Shown: piece after piece, positions 7,753 through 16,013 of the stretch
How positions within the stretch are numbered: the first letter of the stretch is position 1
How the letters are laid out: each line of letters starts with the position of its first letter
Assembly (NCBI RefSeq): GCF_018135625.1
Contig: NZ_CP073078.1
Location: forward strand, 3,380,501 to 3,444,500
DNA from: Phenylobacterium montanum
GTDB lineage: Bacteria; Pseudomonadota; Alphaproteobacteria; Caulobacterales; Caulobacteraceae
Reading direction: 5' to 3'
Length of the DNA: 64,000 bases
Program-made: the position numbers and the translations under genes
The notes under the pieces: generated by a model
Told to the model about the DNA's origin: nothing
The model's input: only the letters and a program-made list of their open reading frames with translations
Databases searched by the model: none

Positions 7753-9540
7753 ATGAGACCATCCGCTGTCGAGGGGGCGCTCCATCCGATGTCGCGACAG
7801 GCCGATAGCCATACGCCGGAACTCTTCAGGCCGCTGGTGCGCGGCTACGCCTTCACGGCGGCGGCCTATTTCGCGGCCCTGGCCCCAGTTCACTTCGCCT
7901 ACCACCCGCTGCGGGTCGCGCTTGTGCTTGCGGCGAACGCCCTGTTCGACGCTGTGGTCTGCGCCTGGTGCGGCATGCGCCTGCGCCGGCCACAGCCGTC
8001 GCGGCGATCGCTGGAGCTGTCGGCCTTCCTCCTCAACCTGCTGTTCGCCACCAGCCTGCTGCTGAGCCTCAAGCTGGCCTACACGGCCCAGGACCTCGTC
8101 TACCTGCCGGTCTTGGCCCTGGGCTTTGCGATCGCCAGTCCCAGTCCGCGGGTGTTGTTCGCCAGCCTAGGCCTCCTGCTCGTCTTGCTCATCGGTGTTG
8201 GGCATTGGCCGGACGTGGCGCGCTACGCCTTCGTATTCGCTGTTTCCGCCTACGGAGCCAGCGCGGCCTCGCTGCTGATCCACGGCGCTGTCCGCCGGCA
8301 GACGCAAGCCCGGCTACAGGCCGAAACCCTGGGGATAGAACTCGAAAAAGAATCGGCCACGAACCGCGCGCTCGCTGTTGAGGCCCAGGCGGCCAGCACG
8401 GCCAAGTCGGACTTCCTGGCCAATATGAGCCATGAGCTCAGGACGCCGCTGAACGGGGTGATCGCTGTCGCAGACATGCTGGCCTCGACCCGACTGGACG
8501 CTAAGCAGCGCGAACTCGTCGATCTGATCTCGGAATCCGGGCGAATGCTCGAGGTGCTGCTCTCGGACCTGCTGGACATCTCCAAGATCGAGAGCGGCAA
8601 GATCGTGCTCGATTCCGAGCCGTTCAATCTGCGCCGGGCGGCGGTCTCGGTCTGCGAACTGTTCCGCCAGCGGGCGGAAGCCAAGGGCCTGGCCTTCGAG
8701 GTCGCGGTCGCACCGGAAACCGACCGGATCTTTCTCGGCGACGAACTCAGGCTGAAACAGATCCTGGCCAATCTCGTCTCGAACGCGATCAAGTTCACCG
8801 AGGCCGGAGCCGTGCGGATCGAGGCCGTGATCGGTGACGGCGCGAATGGCGAGGCCGATCTCGACATCTCGGTCAGCGACACCGGAATCGGCTTCGACGA
8901 AGCTCTTCGTGCGCGCTTGTTCGAGCGCTTCGAGCAGGCGGACCAGTCGATCAGCCGCCGGTTCGGCGGCGCCGGCCTGGGCCTGGCCATCACCGCCTCG
9001 CTGGTCGAGCTGATGGGGGCGACGATCCAGGTGCAATCCGCGCCCGGCGACGGGTCCCGCTTCTCCATCAGGGCGCCCCTCCGGCCGGCGAGTCCGGAAG
9101 CCGAAGCGGCGCGCGCGGAAGCCAACCAACGCCGGACCTCGCCCGATCATGCCCAGCAGAGCCAGCTGATGGCCCTGGTCGCCGAGGACAACCTGACGAA
9201 TCAGCGGGTGATCCAGCTCCTTCTGGAGGCTGCCGGGGTAGGCTTCCGGATCGTCGAAAATGGGCGTCAGGCGGTGGCGGCCTGGCGCGACGAGCCGTTC
9301 GACTTCGTGCTGATGGACATGCAGATGCCGATCATGGACGGCCTGACGGCGGTGCGCGAGATTCGCGCGATCGAACAGGCGCGCGGAAACGGGCGGATTC
9401 CCATCGCCATGGTCACAGCCAACGCCATGCAGACTCACCTGGAGGCCGCGATCGAAGCGGGCGCCGACACGGTCATCGTCAAGCCGATGACGGCCGAGTC
9501 GTTCCTCTACGGCCTGTCCCAAATCCTGCCCGAGGTTTAA
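7753..9540 (+). CDS. Membrane-bound hybrid sensor histidine kinase with receiver domain
   Basis: A 595-residue kinase. Residues 30-180 contain about six hydrophobic segments forming an integral membrane sensor without an obvious periplasmic domain. A short coiled region leads to the HisKA domain with the phosphorylated His227 in SHELRTPLNG, then HATPase_c with N-box NLVSNAIKF (near 340), DTGIGF (376) and GGAGLGL (405). A receiver domain follows (about 472-590) with Asp522 in LMDMQMP and Lys in VKPM. There is no Hpt domain or response regulator nearby, so the phosphorelay partner is unknown. ATG 7789 is an alternative start. The signal sensed cannot be inferred. Confidence 0.93.
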   Translation: MRPSAVEGALHPMSRQADSHTPELFRPLVRGYAFTAAAYFAALAPVHFAYHPLRVALVLAANALFDAVVCAWCGMRLRRPQPSRRSLELSAFLLNLLFATSLLLSLKLAYTAQDLVYLPVLALGFAIASPSPRVLFASLGLLLVLLIGVGHWPDVARYAFVFAVSAYGASAASLLIHGAVRRQTQARLQAETLGIELEKESATNRALAVEAQAASTAKSDFLANMSHELRTPLNGVIAVADMLASTRLDAKQRELVDLISESGRMLEVLLSDLLDISKIESGKIVLDSEPFNLRRAAVSVCELFRQRAEAKGLAFEVAVAPETDRIFLGDELRLKQILANLVSNAIKFTEAGAVRIEAVIGDGANGEADLDISVSDTGIGFDEALRARLFERFEQADQSISRRFGGAGLGLAITASLVELMGATIQVQSAPGDGSRFSIRAPLRPASPEAEAARAEANQRRTSPDHAQQSQLMALVAEDNLTNQRVIQLLLEAAGVGFRIVENGRQAVAAWRDEPFDFVLMDMQMPIMDGLTAVREIRAIEQARGNGRIPIAMVTANAMQTHLEAAIEAGADTVIVKPMTAESFLYGLSQILPEV

Positions 9541-9550
9541 CGGCCCCGCT

Positions 9551-12388
9551 CTACCGCGCCACGCTGGCCCGCGCGCGGGAGAGCCGCGGCCGGCCAGCCT
9601 GGGCTTCGCCGGACTCCTGATCCAGGACTTCGGTCAGCACCGCCTTCAAGCCCGCGACGCGCCGGGGGTCGGTCAGCTTCTGGCCGTCCTCGCCGCAGAC
9701 ATAGAAGGCGTCCACGGCCCGCTCACCGTAGTTGTCGATGTGGGCCGAAAGGATCGAAAGGCCCGCGTCGGTCAGGGTGTGGGCCAGGGCGCCCAGAAGG
9801 CCAGGGCGGTCGCGGCCCGAGACCTCGATCACGCTGGCGTCCTCCGAGGCGTCGTTGTCGACCGTCACCGTCGGGATGATGGTGAAGGCGGCGGCGCGGC
9901 CGAGGTCGCGCGGACGTTTGGGCTCACCGGTATGGGTCTCGCCGCGGCCGGCGGCCTCCAGCGCCTCGACCAGCCGTTCCAGGGTCCTGGGCGCCTCACA
10001 GCCATAGGCCTGGCCGGCCACGTCCTGGACATAGAACACGTCCAGCGCCTCGGCCCCCTGGATGGTGAAGGCCCGCGCCCCGACCACATTGGCGCCGAAG
10101 CCGGCGATCACCGAGGCCAGGTCGGCGAACAGGCCCCGGCGGTCGGGGGCGATGACGGTGATCTCGGCGGCGTTGCGATCGCTGCGGATCTGAGCCTTGG
10201 CCGCCGCCCCGCCGGCCTCGTGCGCTCGTCGCGCCAGGGCGGCGTGCGCCAGGTGGTCGGCGGCCTCGAAACCGGTGAAATAGGCGTCCTCCATCACCGC
10301 GGCCCAGTCGGCTGCGGCCGGGTCGGCGGCGACCAGGGCGGCGCGGGCCTGGCCGGCCTCGGCGTGCAGGTGGCGGGCGAAGGTCGCGGCCGGATCGCCG
10401 CCGCGCCCGCCGCGGAAGATGGCCTCGGTCGAGCCGAACAGCTCGCGCAGCAGCTGGCCCTTCCAGCCGTTCCACACGCCCGGCCCCACGGCGCGGATGT
10501 CGGCCACGGTCAGCACCAGCAAGAGGCGCAGGCGCTCGGGGTTCTCGACGATGCGGGCGAAGGCGGTCACGGTATGCGGGTCGGCGACGTCGCGCTTTTG
10601 AGCGAAATCGCTCATCACCAGGTGATGCTCGACCAGCCAGGCCACCAGCTCGATCCGCTCGCGCTCCAGGCCCAGCCGCTCGCAGGCCTGGCGCGCCGCC
10701 CGCGCCCCGGCCTTTTCCTGCCCGCCGACGCCGCCCTTGCCGGTGTCGTGCAGCAGCATGGCCAGGAACAGGGCCTCGCGGTCCTCGATCAGGGGGTAGG
10801 TCTGCACAGACAGGGGATGGTCGACCGAAAGGTCGCCCCTGGCGATGTCGGCGATCAGGCCGACCGCCCTCAGGGTGTGCTCGTCCACCGTGTACGAGTG
10901 GTACATGTTGAACTGCATCTGGGCGACGATGTGCCCGAACTCGGGGATAAAGCGGCCCAGGACTCCGGTCTCGTTCATCAGGGTCAGGGTGGCCAGGGTA
11001 CGCTTGCCCCGCGCCAGCACGTCCAGGAAGGCCTTGGCCGCCTCCGGGTCGCGCCGCAGCTTCGAAGTGATCAGCGGCAGGGACCGGGTGACCAGGGTGA
11101 AGGCGTCCGGGTGCAGGTCCATGTTGCGCCGGTCGGCGACGACGAACAGGCGGATGAGGTTGACGGGATCGCGCTCGAAGGTCTCCGGCCCGTCGACGGT
11201 GAGTCGACCGCCGTCCTCGGCGAAGCCCTTGACGTCCAATGGCTTGCGCGAGCCGCGCCGGGCGCCCAGGAAGCGGGAAAGGCCCTGCGGCTTCTTCTTG
11301 GCCTGGTCGGCCTCCAGCTTGGCGCAGAACTGGCGGGTCAGGACCCCGACCTCGCGGGCGATCAGGAAATAGCGGCGCATGAACCGTTCGACCGCAGGCG
11401 TGTTGTCGCCGTCCTTCCTCGGGCGGTCGAAATAGCCCATCCGCCGGGCGATCTCGGGCTGCAGGTCGAAGCTCAGCCGCTCCTCCGGCCGGCCGGTGAC
11501 GAAGTGCAGGTGGCTGCGCACCGCCCACAGGAAATCGAAGGCGCGGATGAAGGCCCGCACCTCCCGCCGGTCGAACATGTCCAGGCTCAGGGCCTGGTCG
11601 GGCGAGTCCAGGGGGTGCAGGTACTGGGCGATCCAGAACAGGGTGTTGAGATCCCTGAGCCCCCCCTTGCCCTCCTTGATGTTGGGCTCGACCAGGTAGC
11701 GCGAGGCGCCGGCTCGGGCCTGCCGCTCGTCGCGCTCCTTCAGCTTGGCGGTGACGAACTCGGCGCCGGTGCCCTTGATAACCTCGTCGCGGAACCGCTT
11801 CTTCAGCTCGCTGGCCAATTGCTCGTCGCCGGTCAGCCGCCGCGCCTCCAGGATCGAGGTCCGGATGGTGAAGTCTTCCTTGGACAGCTTCACGCACTCC
11901 TCGACGGTGCGCGAGGCGTGGCCGACCTTGAAGCCCAGGTCCCACAGGGCATAGAGCATGAACTCGATCACGCTCTCGGCGTGCGCCGTCTGCTTGTAGG
12001 GACGCAGGAACAACAGATCGAGGTCGGAGAAGGGCGCCAGCGTGCCCCGGCCGTAGCCACCCACCGCCATCACCGCCAGCCGCTCGCCCTCGGTGGGGTT
12101 GCGGGCGCGGAACACATGCACGGTGGTGAAGTCGTAGAGGGCGGTGACCACCTCGTCGGTGACGCCCGAGAGCAGGCGCGCGGTCTCGATGCCGCCGGCG
12201 CCGTTCTCCAGCCGCTCCTTGGCGATCATCCGGCCGCGGAACAGGGCGGCTTTGAGGATCTCCAGCGCCCGCCGGCGCTGCTCGGCCTCGTCGCCGATCG
12301 CCGAGAGGGCCGCAGCGGTCAGTTGCGAGCGAAGCTTGATCCCGTCGACGACATATTCGATGCGGGTCGGGCGAAGGCGAGGAGGCAT
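9551..12388 (-). CDS. glnD: PII uridylyltransferase/uridylyl-removing enzyme GlnD
   Basis: Bifunctional sensor of glutamine that uridylylates and deuridylylates PII proteins. From ATG 12388 it is 945 residues, normal for alphaproteobacteria. It has a nucleotidyltransferase domain with GGYGRG at 110-115 and SDLD at 121-124, a GlnD adenylyltransferase-like linker, an HD phosphohydrolase domain (LLHDTGKGG), and two C-terminal ACT domains (ITVIAPDRRGLFADL and IEVSGRDRPGLLGAL) that bind glutamine. The open frame runs upstream to 12919, but that part is a shadow of the SdpI-like gene. No glnB, glnK or ntr genes are in the window. Confidence 0.97.
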   Translation of the reverse strand: MPPRLRPTRIEYVVDGIKLRSQLTAAALSAIGDEAEQRRRALEILKAALFRGRMIAKERLENGAGGIETARLLSGVTDEVVTALYDFTTVHVFRARNPTEGERLAVMAVGGYGRGTLAPFSDLDLLFLRPYKQTAHAESVIEFMLYALWDLGFKVGHASRTVEECVKLSKEDFTIRTSILEARRLTGDEQLASELKKRFRDEVIKGTGAEFVTAKLKERDERQARAGASRYLVEPNIKEGKGGLRDLNTLFWIAQYLHPLDSPDQALSLDMFDRREVRAFIRAFDFLWAVRSHLHFVTGRPEERLSFDLQPEIARRMGYFDRPRKDGDNTPAVERFMRRYFLIAREVGVLTRQFCAKLEADQAKKKPQGLSRFLGARRGSRKPLDVKGFAEDGGRLTVDGPETFERDPVNLIRLFVVADRRNMDLHPDAFTLVTRSLPLITSKLRRDPEAAKAFLDVLARGKRTLATLTLMNETGVLGRFIPEFGHIVAQMQFNMYHSYTVDEHTLRAVGLIADIARGDLSVDHPLSVQTYPLIEDREALFLAMLLHDTGKGGVGGQEKAGARAARQACERLGLERERIELVAWLVEHHLVMSDFAQKRDVADPHTVTAFARIVENPERLRLLLVLTVADIRAVGPGVWNGWKGQLLRELFGSTEAIFRGGRGGDPAATFARHLHAEAGQARAALVAADPAAADWAAVMEDAYFTGFEAADHLAHAALARRAHEAGGAAAKAQIRSDRNAAEITVIAPDRRGLFADLASVIAGFGANVVGARAFTIQGAEALDVFYVQDVAGQAYGCEAPRTLERLVEALEAAGRGETHTGEPKRPRDLGRAAAFTIIPTVTVDNDASEDASVIEVSGRDRPGLLGALAHTLTDAGLSILSAHIDNYGERAVDAFYVCGEDGQKLTDPRRVAGLKAVLTEVLDQESGEAQAGRPRLSRARASVAR

Positions 12389-12447
12389 GGGTCCTATATA
12401 GCGAGGCCCGGCCGGTTTGTGCGAGTGCGTTGCGCGGCCAAGTCCGA

Positions 12448-13110
12448 TCAGCCCTGGTTCTGCTTCGGTTTCGAGATCGCCCAGGAATAAATCGCGCCCG
12501 AGACGGGCGGTACAACCGCGCAGGCCAGCACCAGGGGTGTCAGGGCCTTGGGGTCGGGGCGGATCAGGCCGATGGCGACCAGACCGAGGCCGCCCAACAG
12601 CATCAAACGGCCGGTGAAGCGCTGGGTGCGGTCCCAGACCTCGGCGTCCATCAGGGTCCAGGGGGTTCGCACGCCCATGAACTCGTTCTGGCGCACCTTG
12701 CCCATGTAGTTGCCGAGCACAGCCAGCAGCACGCCGACCCCCGGGATCATCAGGCGTGTGACATCCAGATGTCCGCCCAGGGCGCGGCTGACGATCGCCG
12801 CCTGGCCAAGCAGGAGGATGGCGCAGCCGCCGATCATGGCCAGGCCATAGGGTGTAGCCGCCTTGGCCATAGCCTCGGGACGACGGGAGATCCGGGGAAG
12901 GAGCATAAGGAGCAGCCACAGGCCCGCGCCCACGACCGGCCCGAACAGCAGCCCCTGGGCCTTGGGCATCCAGCCGTTGGGCTCGCCGTCAGCGCCGAAA
13001 TGGGTGGCGATCACCGCGTCCGGCGGCAGTCGCATCCAGGCCCACCAGGCGTGGCCCGCCATGGCCAGCACCAGGCCAAGCGCGATCAGGGCGAACGGGG
13101 CGAGCTTCAT
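12448..13110 (-). CDS. SdpI/DUF1648-family integral membrane protein
   Basis: A 220-residue protein with about six membrane helices. The N-terminal DUF1648 part has the loop THFGADGEPNGWMPK, and the C-terminal half has the SdpI signature GVRTPWTLMDAEVWDRTQR. Bacillus SdpI is an immunity protein and signal receptor that sequesters the ArsR-type repressor SdpR at the membrane. Here the gene follows an ArsR gene with an ATGA overlap, so the sdpRI arrangement is preserved. No toxin gene like sdpC is nearby. Function by homology is plausible but untested in this group. Confidence 0.83.
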   Translation of the reverse strand: MKLAPFALIALGLVLAMAGHAWWAWMRLPPDAVIATHFGADGEPNGWMPKAQGLLFGPVVGAGLWLLLMLLPRISRRPEAMAKAATPYGLAMIGGCAILLLGQAAIVSRALGGHLDVTRLMIPGVGVLLAVLGNYMGKVRQNEFMGVRTPWTLMDAEVWDRTQRFTGRLMLLGGLGLVAIGLIRPDPKALTPLVLACAVVPPVSGAIYSWAISKPKQNQG

Positions 13111-13397
13111 CGCCGGTCTCCGTCAGTGGATGTGGGGCGTCCGAGGCCGAAACCCTCCATCAGCGCCATCAAGGCTTCTTCCAGCACCGAGAGGTTCAAG
13201 CGATAGGTGATGGTGGTTCCCGAGCGCTCCGGGTCGATCAGGCCGGCCTGCTTCAGCACGGCGAAATGGCCGGACAGGGTGGGCTTGGCCAGGTCGAACT
13301 GCGCGGCCAGTTCACCCGCGGTCATGGCCCGCGTCCGCAGCAATTGCAGGATGCGGCGGCGGGTTGGGTCGGCCAGGGCTCTGTAGACTTCGGACAA
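13107..13397 (-). CDS. ArsR-family winged-helix repressor (SdpR-like)
   Basis: A 96-residue DNA-binding protein with the ArsR winged helix: ALADPTRRRILQLL, then TAGELAAQFDLAKPTLSGHF as the helix-turn-helix and GTTITYRLN as the wing. It has no metal-binding cysteine pair, so it is not a metal sensor. The start is TTG at 13397. It overlaps the SdpI-like gene by 4 bp (ATGA), and an imperfect palindrome lies directly upstream (13403-13428), consistent with autorepression relieved by the membrane partner. That mechanism is inferred from the Bacillus pair. Confidence 0.87.
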   Translation of the reverse strand: MSEVYRALADPTRRRILQLLRTRAMTAGELAAQFDLAKPTLSGHFAVLKQAGLIDPERSGTTITYRLNLSVLEEALMALMEGFGLGRPTSTDGDRR

Positions 13398-13402
13398 GGG
13401 AA

Positions 13403-13428
13403 ATTCCGTATTTCGCTAAATTACGAAT
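13403..13428. promoter_or_regulatory. Candidate operator of the ArsR/SdpI pair
   Basis: An imperfect 26-bp palindrome lies 5 bp upstream of the ArsR start. On the minus strand the arms read ATTCGTAATTT and, inverted, ATTCCGTATTT, which differ mainly by a one-base offset. It is AT-rich against a GC-rich background and would cover the core promoter or the transcript start. Binding by the ArsR protein is inferred from position. Confidence 0.5.
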
Positions 13429-13474
13429 AATAGAACCGCCAGGTCCGGACAAGACTATTTCGGCGGTTCACGAA

Positions 13475-14356
13475 TTACGCCGCCTGGGCCATCGCAAGTT
13501 CGCTCCGCGCGGTCTCGGACAGGATTTCAGCCAGGCGGCGGGCGGCGGCGGATCGCGCGCCGCTTGTCCAGACCAGGCTGACCTCGACAGTCTGCGCGGG
13601 CGGCAGTCCGAGTTGGGGGGCGACGACGGCGAGGCTGTCGGGCAACCCAGGCTCCAGCCTCAGGGTCACGCCGAGCCCGGCCGAGACCCCCGCCCACAGG
13701 CTGGCCAGGCTGGAGGTGGTGAAGGCCACGCGCCAGGCGAGGCCGGCCCGGTCCAGGACCTCGATCGCCGCCCGTCGGAAGAAGCAGGGCTCGTGATAGA
13801 CCGCCAGGGCCAGGGGCGCGGTGATCGCGGCGAGGTCGGCCGGCCCGATCCAGCGCATGGGCAGGGTGGCGAGGCGCTCCGCGTCCGGCCTCGTGGTCAC
13901 ACCCAGAACCAGGGCCAGGTCAAGCTCGCCCCGGTCCAACCGCTCCAGCAGGGCGCGGTTGCGGTCGACCAGGGCCTCGATCCGGGCCTCGGGGTGAGCG
14001 CGCCGGAAGCGGCCCAGCACCGCCGGCAGCCAGGTCTCGGCGAAATCGCCGGCCATGCCGAAACGGACCACGCCCTCCACCCCGGAGCCCCGCGCCGCCA
14101 TCACCGCCTCATCGTTCAGGGCCAGGATGCGGCGGGCGTAGGAGACCATCGCCGCCCCGGCCTCGGTCAGGGCCAAGCCGCGGCCCTCCTTGCGGAACAA
14201 GGGCTCGCCCACCTGGTCCTGCAGCTTCTTCAGCTGCTGGCTGACCGCCGATTGCGAGCGCCCGACCCGGCCGGCGGCGCGGTTCAGCCCGCCGAGATCC
14301 TGGGCGGCGACCAGGGTCCGGAGGGCGTCCATGTCGAGGTTGGCGGACGAAATCAT
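13475..14356 (-). CDS. LysR-family transcriptional regulator
   Basis: A 293-residue LysR regulator. Residues 8-67 form the winged HTH (MDALRTLVAAQDLGGLNRAAGRVGRSQSAVSQQLKKL, given here as a motif spread over positions 9-45), and the remainder is the periplasmic-binding-like effector domain. It is transcribed away from the lipocalin-like gene at 14451, with a 94-bp gap carrying an inverted repeat (14390-14410). By the usual LysR logic it would control that divergent gene and itself. The effector is unknown. Confidence 0.92.
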   Translation of the reverse strand: MISSANLDMDALRTLVAAQDLGGLNRAAGRVGRSQSAVSQQLKKLQDQVGEPLFRKEGRGLALTEAGAAMVSYARRILALNDEAVMAARGSGVEGVVRFGMAGDFAETWLPAVLGRFRRAHPEARIEALVDRNRALLERLDRGELDLALVLGVTTRPDAERLATLPMRWIGPADLAAITAPLALAVYHEPCFFRRAAIEVLDRAGLAWRVAFTTSSLASLWAGVSAGLGVTLRLEPGLPDSLAVVAPQLGLPPAQTVEVSLVWTSGARSAAARRLAEILSETARSELAMAQAA

Positions 14357-14389
14357 GCCGATTTTCCGAATGGATATATAAGAACAACG

Positions 14390-14410
14390 CGATTTTCTTA
14401 TTGAAAATCG
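14390..14410. promoter_or_regulatory. Inverted repeat between divergent LysR and lipocalin-like genes
   Basis: A perfect 8-bp inverted repeat, CGATTTTC and GAAAATCG, separated by 5 bp. A third ATTTTC copy lies at 14361-14366 next to the LysR start. AT-rich dyads with this half-site spacing in a LysR divergent gap are typical operator candidates. Binding is inferred only. Confidence 0.45.
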
Positions 14411-14450
14411 CCGCTAGGGTCCATGCGCCTTGCACCGAGGAGCTTTCGCC

Positions 14451-14957
14451 ATGCCCGTTCGTCCAACCCGTCGGATCGCCGCCGCCCTGGCCTTGGCCTT
14501 CGCCACCGCGCCTGTCGCCGCCCACGCGGCCGGGCCGGACCTTGCCGGCGCCTGGACCCTGGTGCGGGCCGACAACATCGCACCGGACGGGACCCGCACC
14601 GCCCTCTATGGGCCGGCGCCAGAGGGCTCGCTGATGTTCGACGGCCAGGGCCGCTATGCGATCCAGATCGCCCGGCCGGGCCGCCCGGCCTTCGCCGCCG
14701 GCGACAAGGCCAAGGGCACGGCCGAGGAGTATCGGGCCGCCAGCCTCGGTTACAACGCCCACTTCGGACGCTATGAGATCGTCGGAAAGGTGCTGACCTT
14801 CCGCATCGAGCGCGCCTCCTTTCCCAACTGGGAGGGCCAGGTCCAGGCGCGCGACTTCAGCCTGCAGGGCGACAGGCTGACTTATCGCGTGCCGGCGCCG
14901 ACTAGCGGAGCCGGAGCGGTCGGAGAAGTGGAGTGGTGGCGAGTCCGTCCTGATTGA
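14451..14957 (+). CDS. Secreted lipocalin-like domain protein
   Basis: A 168-residue protein with a signal peptide (positive MPVRPTRR, then hydrophobic AAALALAFATAPVAAHA). The mature part begins DLAGAWTLVRAD and continues with GSLMFDGQGRYAIQI and a C-terminal WWRV, the pattern of lipocalin-like (Lipocalin_5 type) small beta-barrel proteins. A TTG at 14430 is in frame, but ATG 14451 has GAGGAG 8 nt upstream. The ligand is unknown. It is divergent from a LysR gene that probably regulates it. Confidence 0.75.
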   Translation: MPVRPTRRIAAALALAFATAPVAAHAAGPDLAGAWTLVRADNIAPDGTRTALYGPAPEGSLMFDGQGRYAIQIARPGRPAFAAGDKAKGTAEEYRAASLGYNAHFGRYEIVGKVLTFRIERASFPNWEGQVQARDFSLQGDRLTYRVPAPTSGAGAVGEVEWWRVRPD

Positions 14958-15196
14958 GCACTAAAAACAAGCTCTACAGTTTCAAGATATATTTGCTACT
15001 GACAGTTCCGGTCGTTGAGTGGCTTTCGTCACAATAGACTTGGCTAATTTGCGGTATAAGCGTGAAGATAATTCAACGCCTGATCAGCTCAGCTTGATCA
15101 TGGCGGCTAATGGCGGCCGTTCGCCGCCGGCGTCCATCGCCCGTTGGCGATGATTTCTGCGTCCTCGCGTTCAACCCCGCTCCTGGGAGAGCCGTC

Positions 15197-15979
15197 ATGT
15201 CACGCCTGAAGCTCGGTCGCCTGCATCGCACCTACGACGCCCGCATTCCGCACATGAGCGCCCTGGTCGCCGGCCAGACCCTTCCCCCGCCGCCACCCTC
15301 AGTCGACTGGACTAGCGGCATGCCGCGCAACCTCGGCATGATGCTGAACGACACCCTGGGCGACTGCACCTGTGCGGCGGTCTATCACGCCATCCAGGTC
15401 TGGAGCTTCAACGCCGTCCAGAAGATGGACACCGAGGGCGACAACGATGTGGAGAAACTCTACATCCAGGCCTGCGGCTACAATCCGCGCGTCCCCGGCG
15501 AAGGCCCCGGCGGCAACGAACAGCACGTCCTGACCTACCTGCTCAAAAAGGGCGCTCCGATGGGGCCCAAGGGCAAGACTCGGCACAGGATCACCGCCTT
15601 CGTCGAGGTCGATCCGCGCAACCAGGACGACGTCAAGCGCGCGATCAACGACTGCGGCCTGGCCTATATCGGCTTCAACGTGCCGGCCTTCATCACCCCC
15701 GACAACGCCCCGCCGCCGGACATCTGGGACGTGCAGAACACCGACACCAACATCGTCGGCGGCCATGCCGTGGTGCTGGCGGGCTATGACGCCAATGGCG
15801 CGCGGGTGATCTCCTGGGGCCAGTATTACACCATGACCTGGGCCTTCTTCGCCCAGTATGTCGACGAGGTCTACGCCATCGCCGACCCCGACTGGATCGA
15901 GGCCAAGGGCACCACCCCGGGCGGCCTGACCCTCGACGAACTCGAGACCCAGATGCAGGCGATCTCCCAGGCGGCGTGA
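15197..15979 (+). CDS. Papain-fold-like protein of unknown function
   Basis: A 260-residue protein starting at ATG 15197, with GGGAGA 6 nt upstream; an in-frame extension to 15110 lacks support. It has no signal peptide. The order LNDTLGDCTCAAVYHAIQVW (about residues 51-70), GGHAVVLAGYD (about 189-199) and ISWGQYYTMTWAFF (about 207-220) resembles the Cys, His and Asn/Trp segments of C1 papain-like peptidases. The usual NSWG asparagine is replaced by Ile, and two cysteines (CTC) compete for the nucleophile position, so activity is uncertain. The N-terminus is short and basic with a proline run. No neighbouring gene suggests a substrate. Confidence 0.6.
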   Translation: MSRLKLGRLHRTYDARIPHMSALVAGQTLPPPPPSVDWTSGMPRNLGMMLNDTLGDCTCAAVYHAIQVWSFNAVQKMDTEGDNDVEKLYIQACGYNPRVPGEGPGGNEQHVLTYLLKKGAPMGPKGKTRHRITAFVEVDPRNQDDVKRAINDCGLAYIGFNVPAFITPDNAPPPDIWDVQNTDTNIVGGHAVVLAGYDANGARVISWGQYYTMTWAFFAQYVDEVYAIADPDWIEAKGTTPGGLTLDELETQMQAISQAA

Positions 15980-16013
15980 ACTTTCAGGCGGGTGCGCGCC
16001 GGCGATCCGGCGC

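Noticed and set aside
9740-12490. Very long open frame (over 900 codons) antisense to glnD
   Set aside because: High-GC third positions keep the opposite strand open; the product is low-complexity with no domain, and glnD is unmistakable. The same applies to long antisense frames over ahcY, dnaK, mutS, murJ and the hybrid kinase at 36158.
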